Below are positions 10,254-23,122 of a DNA stretch of 64,000 nucleotides, one piece after another. Source of the stretch: Pyropia haitanensis (lineage: Eukaryota; Rhodophyta; Bangiophyceae; Bangiales; Bangiaceae); the NCBI GenBank assembly GCA_008729055.1, contig SDUX01000071.1, forward strand, positions 62,001 through 126,000. Reading direction: 5' to 3'. Numbering within the stretch: position 1 is the first letter of the stretch; every line of letters begins with the position of its first letter. The position numbers were made by a program, and so were the translations under genes. Under the pieces are notes generated by a model. It worked only from the letters and a program-made list of their open reading frames with translations, was not told the origin of the DNA and made no database searches.

Positions 10254-13200
10254 CCGGATCGTGTGCAGCATCGCTGTAGACGCAAAAGTGGGCAAAAGTG
10301 GGCAAAAGTGGGCAAAAGTGGGTAGGAAGTGGGTAAGAAGTGGGCAAAAAGTGGGCAAAAAGGGGGCCAAATTAGGACACAAATGGGCAATTGGGGGCAA
10401 GAACTTTCCATAACTGCAAAGAAAATTGAGCGAAAGTCGCCAGAAAGTGGTCCAACAGTCGCCACAAAGTGCGCCCCGCCACCCAAACTGTCCACTGCGC
10501 GTTCCGCCCGTCACACTGGCGTGGACGGTGTGAGGGCGGAACTTTTGTCGCCGACCGTCACAGCTGGCTGTCGGGACCCCCACGTGGCAAAAACCATTCC
10601 ACAAAATTGACACGTGGAAACCGGCGCTCCACAAAACACTCGTTGCATCCAACGGACGCGCCAACGAACGGGTCGGCCAACCACCCCATGCACGACGGTG
10701 CGGGTGGAACCTCGGACGTCGAGCGGGCGGATGTATGGCTGGAATAAAGGATGCGAGCGAATTCGGCCGCCGGAGCCCGTGCTGCATTGCTGTACACGCA
10801 AAAGTGGGCAAAAGTGGGCAACAGTGGGCAAAAGTGGGTGAGAGGCGGCCGACGACCGCATGCACGACCGTGGGGGTCGAACCTCGGACATCGAGCGGGC
10901 GGATCTATTGCTGGAATGAAGGATGCGCGCCAATTTGGCCGCCGGATCGTGTGCAGCATCGCTGTAGACGCAAAAGTGGGCAAAAGTGGGCAAAAGTGGG
11001 CAAAAGTGGGTAGGAAGTGGGTAAGAAGTGGGCAAAAAGTGGGCAAAAAGGGGGCCAAATTAGGACACAAATGGGCAATTGGGGGCAAGAACTTTCCATA
11101 ACTGCAAAGAAAATTGAGGCGAAAGTCGCCAGAAAGTGGTCCAACAGTCGCCACAAAGTGCGCCCCGCCACCCAAACTGTCCACTGCGCGTTCCGCCCGT
11201 CACACTGGCGTGGACGGTGTGAGGGCGGAACTTTTGTCGCCGACCGTCACAGCTGGCTGTCGGGACCCCCACGTGGCAAAAACCATTCCACAAAATTGAC
11301 ACGTGGAAACCGGCGCTCCACAAAACACTCGTTGCATCCAACGGACGCGCCAACGAACGGGTCGGCCAACCACCCCATGCACGACGGTGCGGGTGGAACC
11401 TCGGACGTCGAGCGGGCGGATGTATGGCTGGAATAAAGGATGCGAGCGAATTCGGCCGCCGGAGCCCGTGCTGCATTGCTGTACACGCAAAAGTGGGCAA
11501 AAGTGGGCAACAGTGGGCAAAAGTGGGTGAGAGGCGGCCGACGACCGCATGCACGACCGTGGGGGTCGAACCTCGGACATCGAGCGGGCGGATCTATTGC
11601 TGGAATGAAGGATGCGCGCCAATTTGGCCGCCGGATCGTGTGCAGCATCGCTGTAGACGCAAAAGTGGGCAAAAGTGGGCAAAAGTGGGCAAAAGTGGGT
11701 AGGAAGTGGGTAAGAAGTGGGCAAAAAGTGGGCAAAAAGGGGGCCAAATTAGGACACAAATGGGCAATTGGGGGCAAGAACTTTCCATAACTGCAAAGAA
11801 AATTGAGGCGAAAGTCGCCAGAAAGTGGTCCAACAGTCGCCACAAAGTGCGCCCCGCCACCCAAACTGTCCACTGCGCGTTCCGCCCGTCACACTGGCGT
11901 GGACGGTGTGAGGGCGGAACTTTTGTCGCCGACCGTCACAGCTGGCTGTCGGGACCCCCACGTGGCAAAAACCATTCCACAAAATTGACACGTGGAAACC
12001 GGCGCTCCACAAAACACTCGTTGCATCCAACGGACGCGCCAACGAACGGGTCGGCCAACCACCCCATGCACGACGGTGCGGGTGGAACCTCGGACGTCGA
12101 GCGGGCGGATGTATGGCTGGAATAAAGGATGCGAGCGAATTCGGCCGCCGGAGCCCGTGCTGCATTGCTGTACACGCAAAAGTGGGCAAAAGTGGGCAAC
12201 AGTGGGCAAAAGTGGGTGAGAGGCGGCCGACGACCGCATGCACGACCGTGGGGGTCGAACCTCGGACATCGAGCGGGCGGATCTATTGCTGGAATGAAGG
12301 ATGCGCGCCAATTTGGCCGCCGGATCGTGTGCAGCATCGCTGTAGACGCAAAAGTGGGCAAAAGTGGGCAAAAGTGGGCAAAAGTGGGTAGGAAGTGGGT
12401 AAGAAGTGGGCAAAAAGTGGGCAAAAAGGGGGCCAAATTAGGACACAAATGGGCAATTGGGGGCAAGAACTTTCCATAACTGCAAAGAAAATTGAGGCGA
12501 AAGTCGCCAGAAAGTGGTCCAACAGTCGCCACAAAGTGCGCCCCGCCACCCAAACTGTCCACTGCGCGTTCCGCCCGTCACACTGGCGTGGACGGTGTGA
12601 GGGCGGAACTTTTGTCGCCGACCGTCACAGCTGGCTGTCGGGACCCCCACGTGGCAAAAACCATTCCACAAAATTGACACGTGGAAACCGGCGCTCCACA
12701 AAACACTCGTTGCATCCAACGGACGCGCCAACGAACGGGTCGGCCAACCACCCCATGCACGACGGTGCGGGTGGAACCTCGGACGTCGAGCGGGCGGATG
12801 TATGGCTGGAATAAAGGATGCGAGCGAATTCGGCCGCCGGAGCCCGTGCTGCATTGCTGTACACGCAAAAGTGGGCAAAAGTGGGCAACAGTGGGCAAAA
12901 GTGGGTGAGAGGCGGCCGACGACCGCATGCACGACCGTGGGGGTCGAACCTCGGACATCGAGCGGGCGGATCTATTGCTGGAATGAAGGATGCGCGCCAA
13001 TTTGGCCGCCGGATCGTGTGCAGCATCGCTGTAGACGCAAAAGTGGGCAAAAGTGGGCAAAAGTGGGCAAAAGTGGGTAGGAAGTGGGTAAGAAGTGGGC
13101 AAAAAGTGGGCAAAAAGGGGGCCAAATTAGGACACAAATGGGCAATTGGGGGCAAGAACTTTCCATAACTGCAAAGAAAATTGAGGCGAAAGTCGCCAGA

Positions 13201-14468
13201 AAGTGGTCCAACAGTCGCCACAAAGTGCGCCCCGCCACCCAAACTGTCCACTGCGCGTTCCGCCCGTCACACTGGCGTGGACGGTGTGAGGGCGGAACTT
13301 TTGTCGCCGACCGTCACAGCTGGCTGTCGGGACCCCCACGTGGCAAAAACCATTCCACAAAATTGACACGTGGAAACCGGCGCTCCACAAAACACTCGTT
13401 GCATCCAACGGACGCGCCAACGAACGGGTCGGCCAACCACCCCATGCACGACGGTGCGGGTGGAACCTCGGACGTCGAGCGGGCGGATGTATGGCTGGAA
13501 TAAAGGATGCGAGCGAATTCGGCCGCCGGAGCCCGTGCTGCATTGCTGTACACGCAAAAGTGGGCAAAAGTGGGCAACAGTGGGCAAAAGTGGGTGAGAG
13601 GCGGCCGACGACCGCATGCACGACCGTGGGGGTCGAACCTCGGACATCGAGCGGGCGGATCTATTGCTGGAATGAAGGATGCGCGCCAATTTGGCCGCCG
13701 GATCGTGTGCAGCATCGCTGTAGACGCAAAAGTGGGCAAAAGTGGGCAAAAGTGGGCAAAAGTGGGTAGGAAGTGGGTAAGAAGTGGGCAAAAAGTGGGC
13801 AAAAAGGGGGCCAAATTAGGACACAAATGGCAATTGGGGGCAAGAACTTTCCATAACTGCGAAGAAAATTGAGACGAAAGTCGCCAGAAAGTGGTCCAAC
13901 AGTGGCCACAAAGTGCGCCCCGCCACCCAAACTGTCCACTGCGCGTTCCGCCCGTCACACTGGCGTGGACGGTGTGAGGGCGGAACTTTTGTCGCCGACC
14001 GTCACAGCTGGCTGTCGGGACCCCCACGTGGCAAAAACCATTCCACAAAATTGACACGTGGAAACCGGCGCTCCACAAAACACTCGTTGCATCCAACGGA
14101 CGCGCCAACGAACGGGTCGGCCAACCACCCCATGCACGACGGTGCGGGTGGAACCTCGGACGTCGAGCGGGCGGATGTATGGCTGGAATAAAGGATGCGA
14201 GCGAATTCGGCCGCCGGAGCCCGTGCTGCATTGCTGTACACGCAAAAGTGGGCAAAAGTGGGCAACAGTGGGCAAAGTGGGTGAGAGGCGGCCGACGACC
14301 GCATGCACGACCGTGGGGTCGAACCTCGGACATCGAGCGGGCGGATCTATTGCTGGAATGAAGGATGCGCGCCAATTTGGCCGCCGGATCGTGTGCAGCA
14401 TCGCTGTAGACGCAAAAGTGGGCAAAAGTGGGCAAAAGTGGGCAAAAGTGGGTAGGAAGTGGGTAAGA

Positions 14469-15227
14469 NNNNNNNNNNNNNNNNNNNNNNNNNNNNNNNN
14501 NNNNNNNNNNNNNNNNNNNNNNNNNNNNNNNNNNNNNNNNNNNNNNNNNNNNNNNNNNNNNNNNNNNNNNNNNNNNNNNNNNNNNNNNNNNNNNNNNNNN
14601 NNNNNNNNNNNNNNNNNNNNNNNNNNNNNNNNNNNNNNNNNNNNNNNNNNNNNNNNNNNNNNNNNNNNNNNNNNNNNNNNNNNNNNNNNNNNNNNNNNNN
14701 NNNNNNNNNNNNNNNNNNNNNNNNNNNNNNNNNNNNNNNNNNNNNNNNNNNNNNNNNNNNNNNNNNNNNNNNNNNNNNNNNNNNNNNNNNNNNNNNNNNN
14801 NNNNNNNNNNNNNNNNNNNNNNNNNNNNNNNNNNNNNNNNNNNNNNNNNNNNNNNNNNNNNNNNNNNNNNNNNNNNNNNNNNNNNNNNNNNNNNNNNNNN
14901 NNNNNNNNNNNNNNNNNNNNNNNNNNNNNNNNNNNNNNNNNNNNNNNNNNNNNNNNNNNNNNNNNNNNNNNNNNNNNNNNNNNNNNNNNNNNNNNNNNNN
15001 NNNNNNNNNNNNNNNNNNNNNNNNNNNNNNNNNNNNNNNNNNNNNNNNNNNNNNNNNNNNNNNNNNNNNNNNNNNNNNNNNNNNNNNNNNNNNNNNNNNN
15101 NNNNNNNNNNNNNNNNNNNNNNNNNNNNNNNNNNNNNNNNNNNNNNNNNNNNNNNNNNNNNNNNNNNNNNNNNNNNNNNNNNNNNNNNNNNNNNNNNNNN
15201 NNNNNNNNNNNNNNNNNNNNNNNNNNN
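14469..15227. other. Assembly gap (759 N)
   Basis: A run of N lies inside the array. The motif tggaataaagg occurs at 14184 before the gap and 15228 after it, 1044 bp apart. Ordinary monomers would require a multiple of 689, so the true missing length is about 404 bp or 404 plus whole monomers. The stated 759 is therefore an estimate that does not keep the repeat phase. Confidence 0.97.
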
Positions 15228-17920
15228 TGGAATAAAGGATGCGAGCGAATTCGGCCGCCGGAGCCCGTGCTGCATTGCTGTACACGCAAAAGTGGGCAAA
15301 GTGGCAACAGTGGGCAAAAGTGGGTGAGAGGGGCCGACACCGCATGCACGACCGTGGGGTCGACCTCGGACATCGAGCGGGCGGATCTATTGCTGGAATG
15401 AAGGATGCGCGCCAATTTGGCCGCCGGATCGTGTGCAGCATCGCTGTAGACGCAAAAGTGGGCAAAAGTGGGGCAAAAGTGGGCAAAAGTGGGTAGGAGT
15501 GGGTAAGAAGTGGGCAAAAAGTGGGCAAAAAGGGGGCCAAATTGGGACACAAATGGCAATTGGGGGCAGAACTTTCCATAACTGCAAAGAAAATTGAGGC
15601 GAAAGTCGCCAGAAAGTGTCCAACAGTCGCCACAAAGTGCGCCCCGCCACCCAAACTGTCCACTGCGCGTTCCGCCCGTCACACTGGCGTGGACGGTGTG
15701 AGGGCGGAACTTTTGTCGCCGACCGTCACAGCTGGCTGTCGGGACCCCCACGTGGCAAAAACCATTCCACAAAATTGACACGTGGAAACCGGCGCTCCAC
15801 AAAACACTCGTTGCATCCAACGGACGCGCCAACGAACGGGTCGGCCAACCACCCCATGCACGACGGTGCGGGTGGAACCTCGGACGTCAAGCGGGCGGAT
15901 GTATGGCTGGAATAAAGGATGCGAGCGAATTCGGCCGCCGGAGCGCGTGCAGCATTGCTGTACACGCAAAAGTGGGCAAAAGTGGGCAACAGTGGGCAAA
16001 AGTGGGTGAGAGGCGGCCGACGACCGCATGCACGACCGTGGGGGTCGAACCTCGGACATCGAGCGGGCGGATCTATTGCTGGAATGAAGGATGCGCGCCA
16101 ATTTGGCCGCCGGATCGTGTGCAGCATCGCTGTAGACGCAAAAGTGGGCAAAAGTGGGCAAAAGTGGGCAAAAGTGGGTAGGAAGTGGGTAAGAAGTGGG
16201 CAAAAAGTGGGCAAAAAGGGGGCCAAATTAGGACACAAATGGGCAATTGGGGGCAAGAACTTTCCATAACTGCAAAGAAAATTGAGACGAAAGTCGCCAG
16301 AAAGTGGTCCAACAGTCGCCACAAAGTGCGCCCCGCCACCCAAACTGTCCACTGCGCGTTCCGCCCGTCACACTGGCGTGGACGGTGTGAGGGCGGAACT
16401 TTTGTCGCCGACCGTCACAGCTGGCTGTCGGGACCCCCACGTGGCAAAAACCATTCCACAAAATTGACACGTGGAAACCGGCGCTCCACAAAACACTCGT
16501 TGCATCCAACGGACGCGCCAACGAACGGGTCGGCCAACCACCCCATGCACGACGGTGCGGGTGGAACCTCGGACGTCAAGCGGGCGGATGTATGGCTGGA
16601 ATAAAGGATGCGAGCGAATTCGGCCGCCGGAGCCCGTGCTGCATTGCTGTACACGCAAAAGTGGGCAAAAGTGGGCAACAGTGGGCAAAAGTGGGTGAGA
16701 GGCGGCCGACGACCGCATGCACGACCGTGGGGGTCGAACCTCGGACATCGAGCGGGCGGATCTATTGCTGGAATGAAGGATGCGCGCCAATTTGGCCGCC
16801 GGATCGTGTGCAGCATCGCTGTAGACGCAAAAGTGGGCAAAAGTGGGCAAAAGTGGGCAAAAGTGGGTAGGAAGTGGGTAAGAAGTGGGCAAAAAGTGGG
16901 CAAAAAGGGGGCCAAATTAGGACACAAATGGGCAATTGGGGGCAAGAACTTTCCATAACTGCAAAGAAAATTGAGACGAAAGTCGCCAGAAAGTGGTCCA
17001 ACAGTCGCCACAAAGTGCGCCCCGCCACCCAAACTGTCCACTGCGCGTTCCGCCCGTCACACTGGCGTGGACGGTGTGAGGGCGGAACTTTTGTCGCCGA
17101 CCGTCACAGCTGGCTGTCGGGACCCCCACGTGGCAAAAACCATTCCACAAAATTGACACGTGGAAACCGGCGCTCCACAAAACACTCGTTGCATCCAACG
17201 GACGCGCCAACGAACGGGTCGGCCAACCACCCCATGCACGACGGTGCGGGTGGAACCTCGGACGTCGAGCGGGCGGATGTATGGCTGGAATAAAGGATGC
17301 GAGCGAATTCGGCCGCCGGAGCCCGTGCTGCATTGCTGTACACGCAAAAGTGGGCAAAAGTGGGCAACAGTGGGCAAAAGTGGGTGAGAGGCGGCCGACG
17401 ACCGCATGCACGACCGTGGGGGTCGAACCTCGGACATCGAGCGGGCGGATCTATTGCTGGAATGAAGGATGCGCGCCAATTTGGCCGCCGGATCGTGTGC
17501 AGCATCGCTGTAGACGCAAAAGTGGGCAAAAGTGGGCAAAAGTGGGCAAAAGTGGGTAGGAAGTGGGTAAGAAGTGGGCAAAAAGTGGGCAAAAAGGGGG
17601 CCAAATTAGGACACAAATGGGCAATTGGGGGCAAGAACTTTCCATAACTGCAAAGAAAATTGAGACGAAAGTCGCCAGAAAGTGGTCCAACAGTCGCCAC
17701 AAAGTGCGCCCCGCCACCCAAACTGTCCACTGCGCGTTCCGCCCGTCACACTGGCGTGGACGGTGTGAGGGCGGAACTTTTGTCGCCGACCGTCACAGCT
17801 GGCTGTCGGGACCCCCACGTGGCAAAAACCATTCCACAAAATTGACACGTGGAAACCGGCGCTCCACAAAACACTCGTTGCATCCAACGGACGCGCCAAC
17901 GAACGGGTCGGCCAACCACC

Positions 17921-18845
17921 TCATGCACGACGGTGCGGGTGGAACCTCTGACGTCGAGCGGGCGGATGTATGGCTGGAATAAAGGATGCGAGCGAATTCG
18001 GCCGCCGGAGCCCGTGCTGCATTGCTGTACACGCAAAAGTGGGCAAAAGTGGGCAACAGTGGGCAAAAGTGGGTGAGAGGCGGCCGACGACCGCATGCAC
18101 GACCGTGGGGGTCGAACCTCGGACATCGAGCGGGCGGATCTATTGCTGGAATGAAGGATGCGCGCCAATTTGGCCGCCGGATCGTGTGCAGCATCGCTGT
18201 AGACGCAAAAGTGGGCAAAAGTGGGCAAAAGTGGGCAAAAGTGGGTAGGATGTGGGTAAGAAGTGGGCAAAAAGTGGGCAAAAAGGGGGCCAAATTGGGA
18301 CACAAATGGCCAATTGGGGGCCAGAAGTTTCCATAACTGCAAAGAAAATTGAGGCGAAAGTCGCCAGAAAGTGGTCCAACAGTGGCCACAAAGTGCGCCC
18401 CGCCACCCAAACTGTCCACTGCGCGTTCCGCCCGTCACACTGGCGTGGACGGTGTGAGGGCGGAACTTTTGTCGCCGACCGTCACAGCTGGCTGTCGGGA
18501 CCCCCACGTGGCAAAAACCATTCCACAAAATTGACACGTGGAAACCGGCGCTCCACAAAACACTCGTTGCATCCAACAGACGCGCCAACGAACGGGTCGG
18601 CCAACCACCCCATGCACGACGGTGCGGGTGGAACCTCGGACGTCAAGCGGGCGGATGTATGGCTGGAATAAAGGATGCGAGCGAATTCGGCCGCCGGAGC
18701 GCGTGCAGCATTGCTGTACACGCAAAAGTGGGCAAAAGTGGGCAACAGTGGGCAAAAGTGGGTGAGGAGCGGCCTACCACCGCATGCACGACCGTGCGGG
18801 TGGAACCTCGGACATGGAGCGGGTGAATCTATGGCTGGAACGAAG
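17921..18845 (+). repeat. Rare-variant tract, copy 1
   Basis: This 925-bp stretch has a run of variants found otherwise only at +16,231 bp: cctcatgcac (17921), cctctgacg (17949), gtaggatgtggg (18251), atggccaattgggggccag (about 18306-18325) and a block at about 18772-18845 with gagcggcctacc, ccgtgcgggtgg, gcgggtgaatc and ggaacgaagg. All fall in the same order and spacing as in the partner. A few bases differ between the copies, for example at 18331, 18372 and 18578. Confidence 0.88.
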
Positions 18846-21800
18846 GATGCGCGCCAATTTGGCCGCCGGATCGTGTGCAGCATCGCTGTAGACGCAAAAG
18901 TGGGCAAAAGTGGGCAAAAGTGGGCAAAAGTGGGTAGGAAGTGGGTAAGAAGTGGGCAAAAAGTGGGCAAAAAGGGGGCCAAATTAGGACACAAATGGGC
19001 AATTGGGGGCAAGAACTTTCCATAACTGCGAAGAAAATTGAGACGAAAGTCGCCAGAAAGTGGTCCAACAGTCGCCACAAAGTGCGCCCCGCCACCCAAA
19101 CTGTCCACTGCGCGTTCCGCCCGTCACACTGGCGTGGACGGTGTGAGGGCGGAACTTTTGTCGCCGACCGTCACAGCTGGCTGTCGGGACCCCCACGTGG
19201 CAAAAACCATTCCACAAAATTGACACGTGGAAACCGGCGCTCCACAAAACACTCGTTGCATCCAACGGACGCGCCAACGAACGGGTCGGCCAACCACCCC
19301 ATGCACGACGGTGCGGGTGGAACCTCGGACGTCAAGCGGGCGGATGTATGGCTGGAATAAAGGATGCGAGCGAATTCGGCCGCCGGAGCGCGTGCAGCAT
19401 TGCTGTACACGCAAAAGTGGGCAAAAGTGGGCAACAGTGGGCAAAAGTGGGTGAGAGGCGGCCGACGACCGCATGCACGACCGTGGGGGTCGAACCTCGG
19501 ACATCGAGCGGGCGGATCTATTGCTGGAATGAAGTATGCGCGCCAATTTGGCCGCCGGATCGTGTGCAGCATCGCTGTAGACGCAAAAGTGGGCAAAAGT
19601 GGGCAAAAGTGGGCAAAAGTGGGCAAAAGTGGGTAGGAAGTGGGTAAGAAGTGGGCAAAAAGTGGGCAAAAAGGGGGCCAAATTAGGACACAAATGGGCA
19701 ATTGGGGGCAAGAACTTTCCATAACTGCGAAGAAAATTGAGACGAAAGTCGCCAGAAAGTGGTCCAACAGTCGCCACAAAGTGCGCCCCGCCACCCAAAC
19801 TGTCCACTGCGCGTTCCGCCCGTCACACTGGCGTGGACGGTGTGAGGGCGGAACTTTTGTCGCCGACCGTCACAGCTGGCTGTCGGGACCCCCACGTGGC
19901 AAAAACCATTCCACAAAATTGACACGTGGAAACCGGCGCTCCACAAAACACTCGTTGCATCCAACGGACGCGCCAACGAACGGGTCGGCCAACCACCCCA
20001 TGCACGACGGTGCGGGTGGAACCTCGGACGTCGAGCGGGCGGATGTATGGCTGGAATAAAGGATGCGAGCGAATTCGGCCGCCGGAGCCCGTGCTGCATT
20101 GCTGTACACGCAAAAGTGGGCAAAAGTGGGCAACAGTGGGCAAAAGTGGGTGAGAGGCGGCCGACGACCGCATGCACGACCGTGGGGGTCGAACCTCGGA
20201 CATCGAGCGGGCGGATCTATTGCTGGAATGAAGGATGCGCGCCAATTTGGCCGCCGGATCGTGTGCAGCATCGCTGTAGACGCAAAAGTGGGCAAAAGTG
20301 GGCAAAAGTGGGCAAAAGTGGGTAGGAAGTGGGTAAGAAGTGGGCAAAAAGTGGGCAAAAAGGGGGCCAAATTAGGACACAAATGGGCAATTGGGGGCAA
20401 GAACTTTCCATAACTGCAAAGAAAATTGAGACGAAAGTCGCCAGAAAGTGGTCCAACAGTCGCCACAAAGTGCGCCCCGCCACCCAAACTGTCCACTGCG
20501 CGTTCCGCCCGTCACACTGGCGTGGACGGTGTGAGGGCGGAACTTTTGTCGCCGACCGTCACAGCTGGCTGTCGGGACCCCCACGTGGCAAAAACCATTC
20601 CACAAAATTGACACGTGGAAACCGGCGCTCCACAAAACACTCGTTGCATCCAACGGACGCGCCAACGAACGGGTCGGCCAACCACCCCATGCACGACGGT
20701 GCGGGTGGAACCTCGGACGTCAAGCGGGCGGATGTATGGCTGGAATAAAGGATGCGAGCGAATTCGGCCGCCGGAGCGCGTGCAGCATTGCTGTACACGC
20801 AAAAGTGGGCAAAAGTGGGCAACAGTGGGCAAAAGTGGGTGAGAGGCGGCCGACGACCGCATGCACGACCGTGGGGGTCGAACCTCGGACATCGAGCGGG
20901 CGGATCTATTGCTGGAATGAAGGATGCGCGCCAATTTGGCCGCCGGATCGTGTGCAGCATCGCTGTAGACGCAAAAGTGGGCAAAAGTGGGCAAAAGTGG
21001 GCAAAAGTGGGTAGGAAGTGGGTAAGAAGTGGGCAAAAAGTGGGCAAAAAGGGGGCCAAATTAGGACACAAATGGGCAATTGGGGGCAAGAACTTTCCAT
21101 AACTGCGAAGAAAATTGAGACGAAAGTCGCCAGAAAGTGGTCCAACAGTCGCCACAAAGTGCGCCCCGCCACCCAAACTGTCCACTGCGCGTTCCGCCCG
21201 TCACACTGGCGTGGACGGTGTGAGGGCGGAACTTTTGTCGCCGACCGTCACAGCTGGCTGTCGGGACCCCCACGTGGCAAAAACCATTCCACAAAATTGA
21301 CACGTGGAAACCGGCGCTCCACAAAACACTCGTTGCATCCAACGGACGCGCCAACGAACGGGTCGGCCAACCACCCCATGCACGACGGTGCGGGTGGAAC
21401 CTCGGACGTCAAGCGGGCGGATGTATGGCTGGAATAAAGGATGCGAGCGAATTCGGCCGCCGGAGCGCGTGCAGCATTGCTGTACACGCAAAAGTGGGCA
21501 AAAGTGGGCAACAGTGGGCAAAAGTGGGTGAGAGGCGGCCGACGACCGCATGCACGACCGTGGGGGTCGAACCTCGGACATCGAGCGGGCGGATCTATTG
21601 CTGGAATGAAGTATGCGCGCCAATTTGGCCGCCGGATCGTGTGCAGCATCGCTGTAGACGCAAGCAAAAGTGGGCAAAAGTGGGCAAAAGTGGGCAAAAG
21701 TGGGTAGGAAGTGGGTAAGAAGTGGGCAAAAAGTGGGCAAAAAGGGGGCCAAATTAGGACACAAATGGGCAATTGGGGGCAAGAACTTTCCATAACTGCG

Positions 21801-23062
21801 AAGAAAATTGAGACGAAAGTCGCCAGAAAGTGGTCCAACAGTCGCCACAAAGTGCGCCCCGCCACCCAAACTGTCCACTGCGCGTTCCGCCCGTCACACT
21901 GGCGTGGACGGTGTGAGGGCGGAACTTTTGTCGCCGACCGTCACAGCTGGCTGTCGGGACCCCCACGTGGCAAAAACCATTCCACAAAATTGACACGTGG
22001 AAACCGGCGCTCCACAAAACACTCGTTGCATCCAACGGACGCGCCAACGAACGGGTCGGCCAACCACCCCATGCACGACGGTGCGGGTGGAACCTCGGAC
22101 GTCAAGCGGGCGGATGTATGGCTGGAATAAAGGATGCGAGCGAATTCGGCCGCCGGAGCGCGTGCAGCATTGCTGTACACGCAAAAGTGGGCAAAAGTGG
22201 GCAACAGTGGGCAAAAGTGGGTGAGAGGCGGCCGACGACCGCATGCACGACCGTGGGGGTCGAACCTCGGACATCGAGCGGGCGGATCTATTGCTGGAAT
22301 GAAGTATGCGCGCCAATTTGGCCGCCGGATCGTGTGCAGCATCGCTGTAGACGCAAAAGTGGGCAAAAGTGGGCAAAAGTGGGCAAAAGTGGGCAAAGTG
22401 GGCAAAAGTGGGTAGGAAGTGGGTAAGAAGTGGGCAAAAAGTGGGCAAAAAGGGGGCCAAATTAGGACACAAATGGGCAATTGGGGGCAAGAACTTTCCA
22501 TAACTGCGAAGAAAATTGAGACGAAAGTCGCCAGAAAGTGGTCCAACAGTCGCCACAAAGTGCGCCCCGCCACCCAAACTGTCCACTGCGCGTTCCGCCC
22601 GTCACACTGGCGTGGACGGTGTGAGGGCGGAACTTTTGTCGCCGACCGTCACAGCTGGCTGTCGGGACCCCCACGTGGCAAAAACCATTCCACAAAATTG
22701 ACACGTGGAAACCGGCGCTCCACAAAACACTCGTTGCATCCAACGGACGCGCCAACGAACGGGTCGGCCAACCACCCCATGCACGACGGTGCGGGTGGAA
22801 CCTCGGACGTCAAGCGGGCGGATGTATGGCTGGAATAAAGGATGCGAGCGAATTCGGCCGCCGGAGCGCGTGCAGCATTGCTGTACACGCAAAAGTGGGC
22901 AAAAGTGGGCAACAGTGGGCAAAAGTGGGTGAGAGGCGGCCGACGACCGCATGCACGACCGTGGGGGTCGAACCTCGGACATCGAGCGGGCGGATCTATT
23001 GCTGGAATGAAGTATGCGCGCCAATTTGGCCGCCGGATCGTGTGCAGCATCGCTGTAGACGC

Positions 23063-23122
23063 AAAAGTGGGCAAAAGTGGGCAAAAGTGGGCAAAAGTGG
23101 GCAAAAGTGGGCAAAAGTGGGT
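23063..23122 (+). repeat. Expanded long block, six regular units
   Basis: Six aaaagtgggc/t units stand where four are usual, giving a monomer 20 bp longer. Six units also occur at 31308 and 5128, and at 22355 with one unit a base short. Five occur at 19585, 24459 and 29232. Most expanded blocks follow the gaagtatgcg variant of the preceding quarter, so they probably spread as one haplotype. Confidence 0.9.

Larger units (their letters stand above)
9595..10283 (+). repeat. Reference type A monomer (689 bp)
   Basis: Chosen as a clean copy to describe internal parts; matching parts recur at +/-689 bp steps. In order: long G-rich block (9595-9679), short AT-richer body (9680-9744), degenerate block (9745-9787), CG-rich body with inverted repeats and two CACGTG sites (9788 to about 9939), then two 172-bp duplicons (about 9940-10111 and 10112-10283). 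The first two parts sum to 345 bp and the last two to 344 bp, so the monomer is close to 4 x 172 bp. EcoRI GAATTC at 10071-10076 and PvuII CAGCTG at 9873-9878 are present here and lost in types B and C. Confidence 0.93.
10112..10283 (+). repeat. 172-bp duplicon, fourth quarter of the monomer
   Basis: It begins with the short G-rich block and ends at gctgtagacgc, just before the next monomer's long block. It is paralogous to the preceding quarter at a 172-bp offset. Its minus strand holds the Pol III-like signals described separately. In types B and C this quarter is closer to its partner (cggcctaccacccc or cggtcaaccacccc against cggccaaccacccc), which suggests those families keep an older state or were converted. 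Confidence 0.85.
8217..14468 (+). repeat. Regular type A block, near-identical monomers
   Basis: Monomer starts are 8217, 8906, 9595, 10284, 10972, 11661, 12350, 13039, 13728 and 14414. From 9595 to about 13.7 kb successive copies look identical by eye. The one exception I noted is a missing base at about 10431 (gagcgaaag for gaggcgaaag), which makes that copy 688 bp. All carry the cgagcggg and gcccgtgctgcatt variants in the third quarter. The last copy, from 13728, shows single-base losses (about 13830, 14275 and 14316) as it nears the N gap. Such identity over six copies implies recent amplification or collapse to a shared consensus. Confidence 0.93.

Noticed and set aside
10158..10283. tRNA gene, prompted by the B-box-like string
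   Set aside because: I could not find paired acceptor, D or anticodon arms around it on either strand. It was kept only as a candidate internal promoter.
13314..15317. Frames of over 400 codons running through N gaps
   Set aside because: Most of their length is N, which hides stops; the called ends are ordinary satellite.
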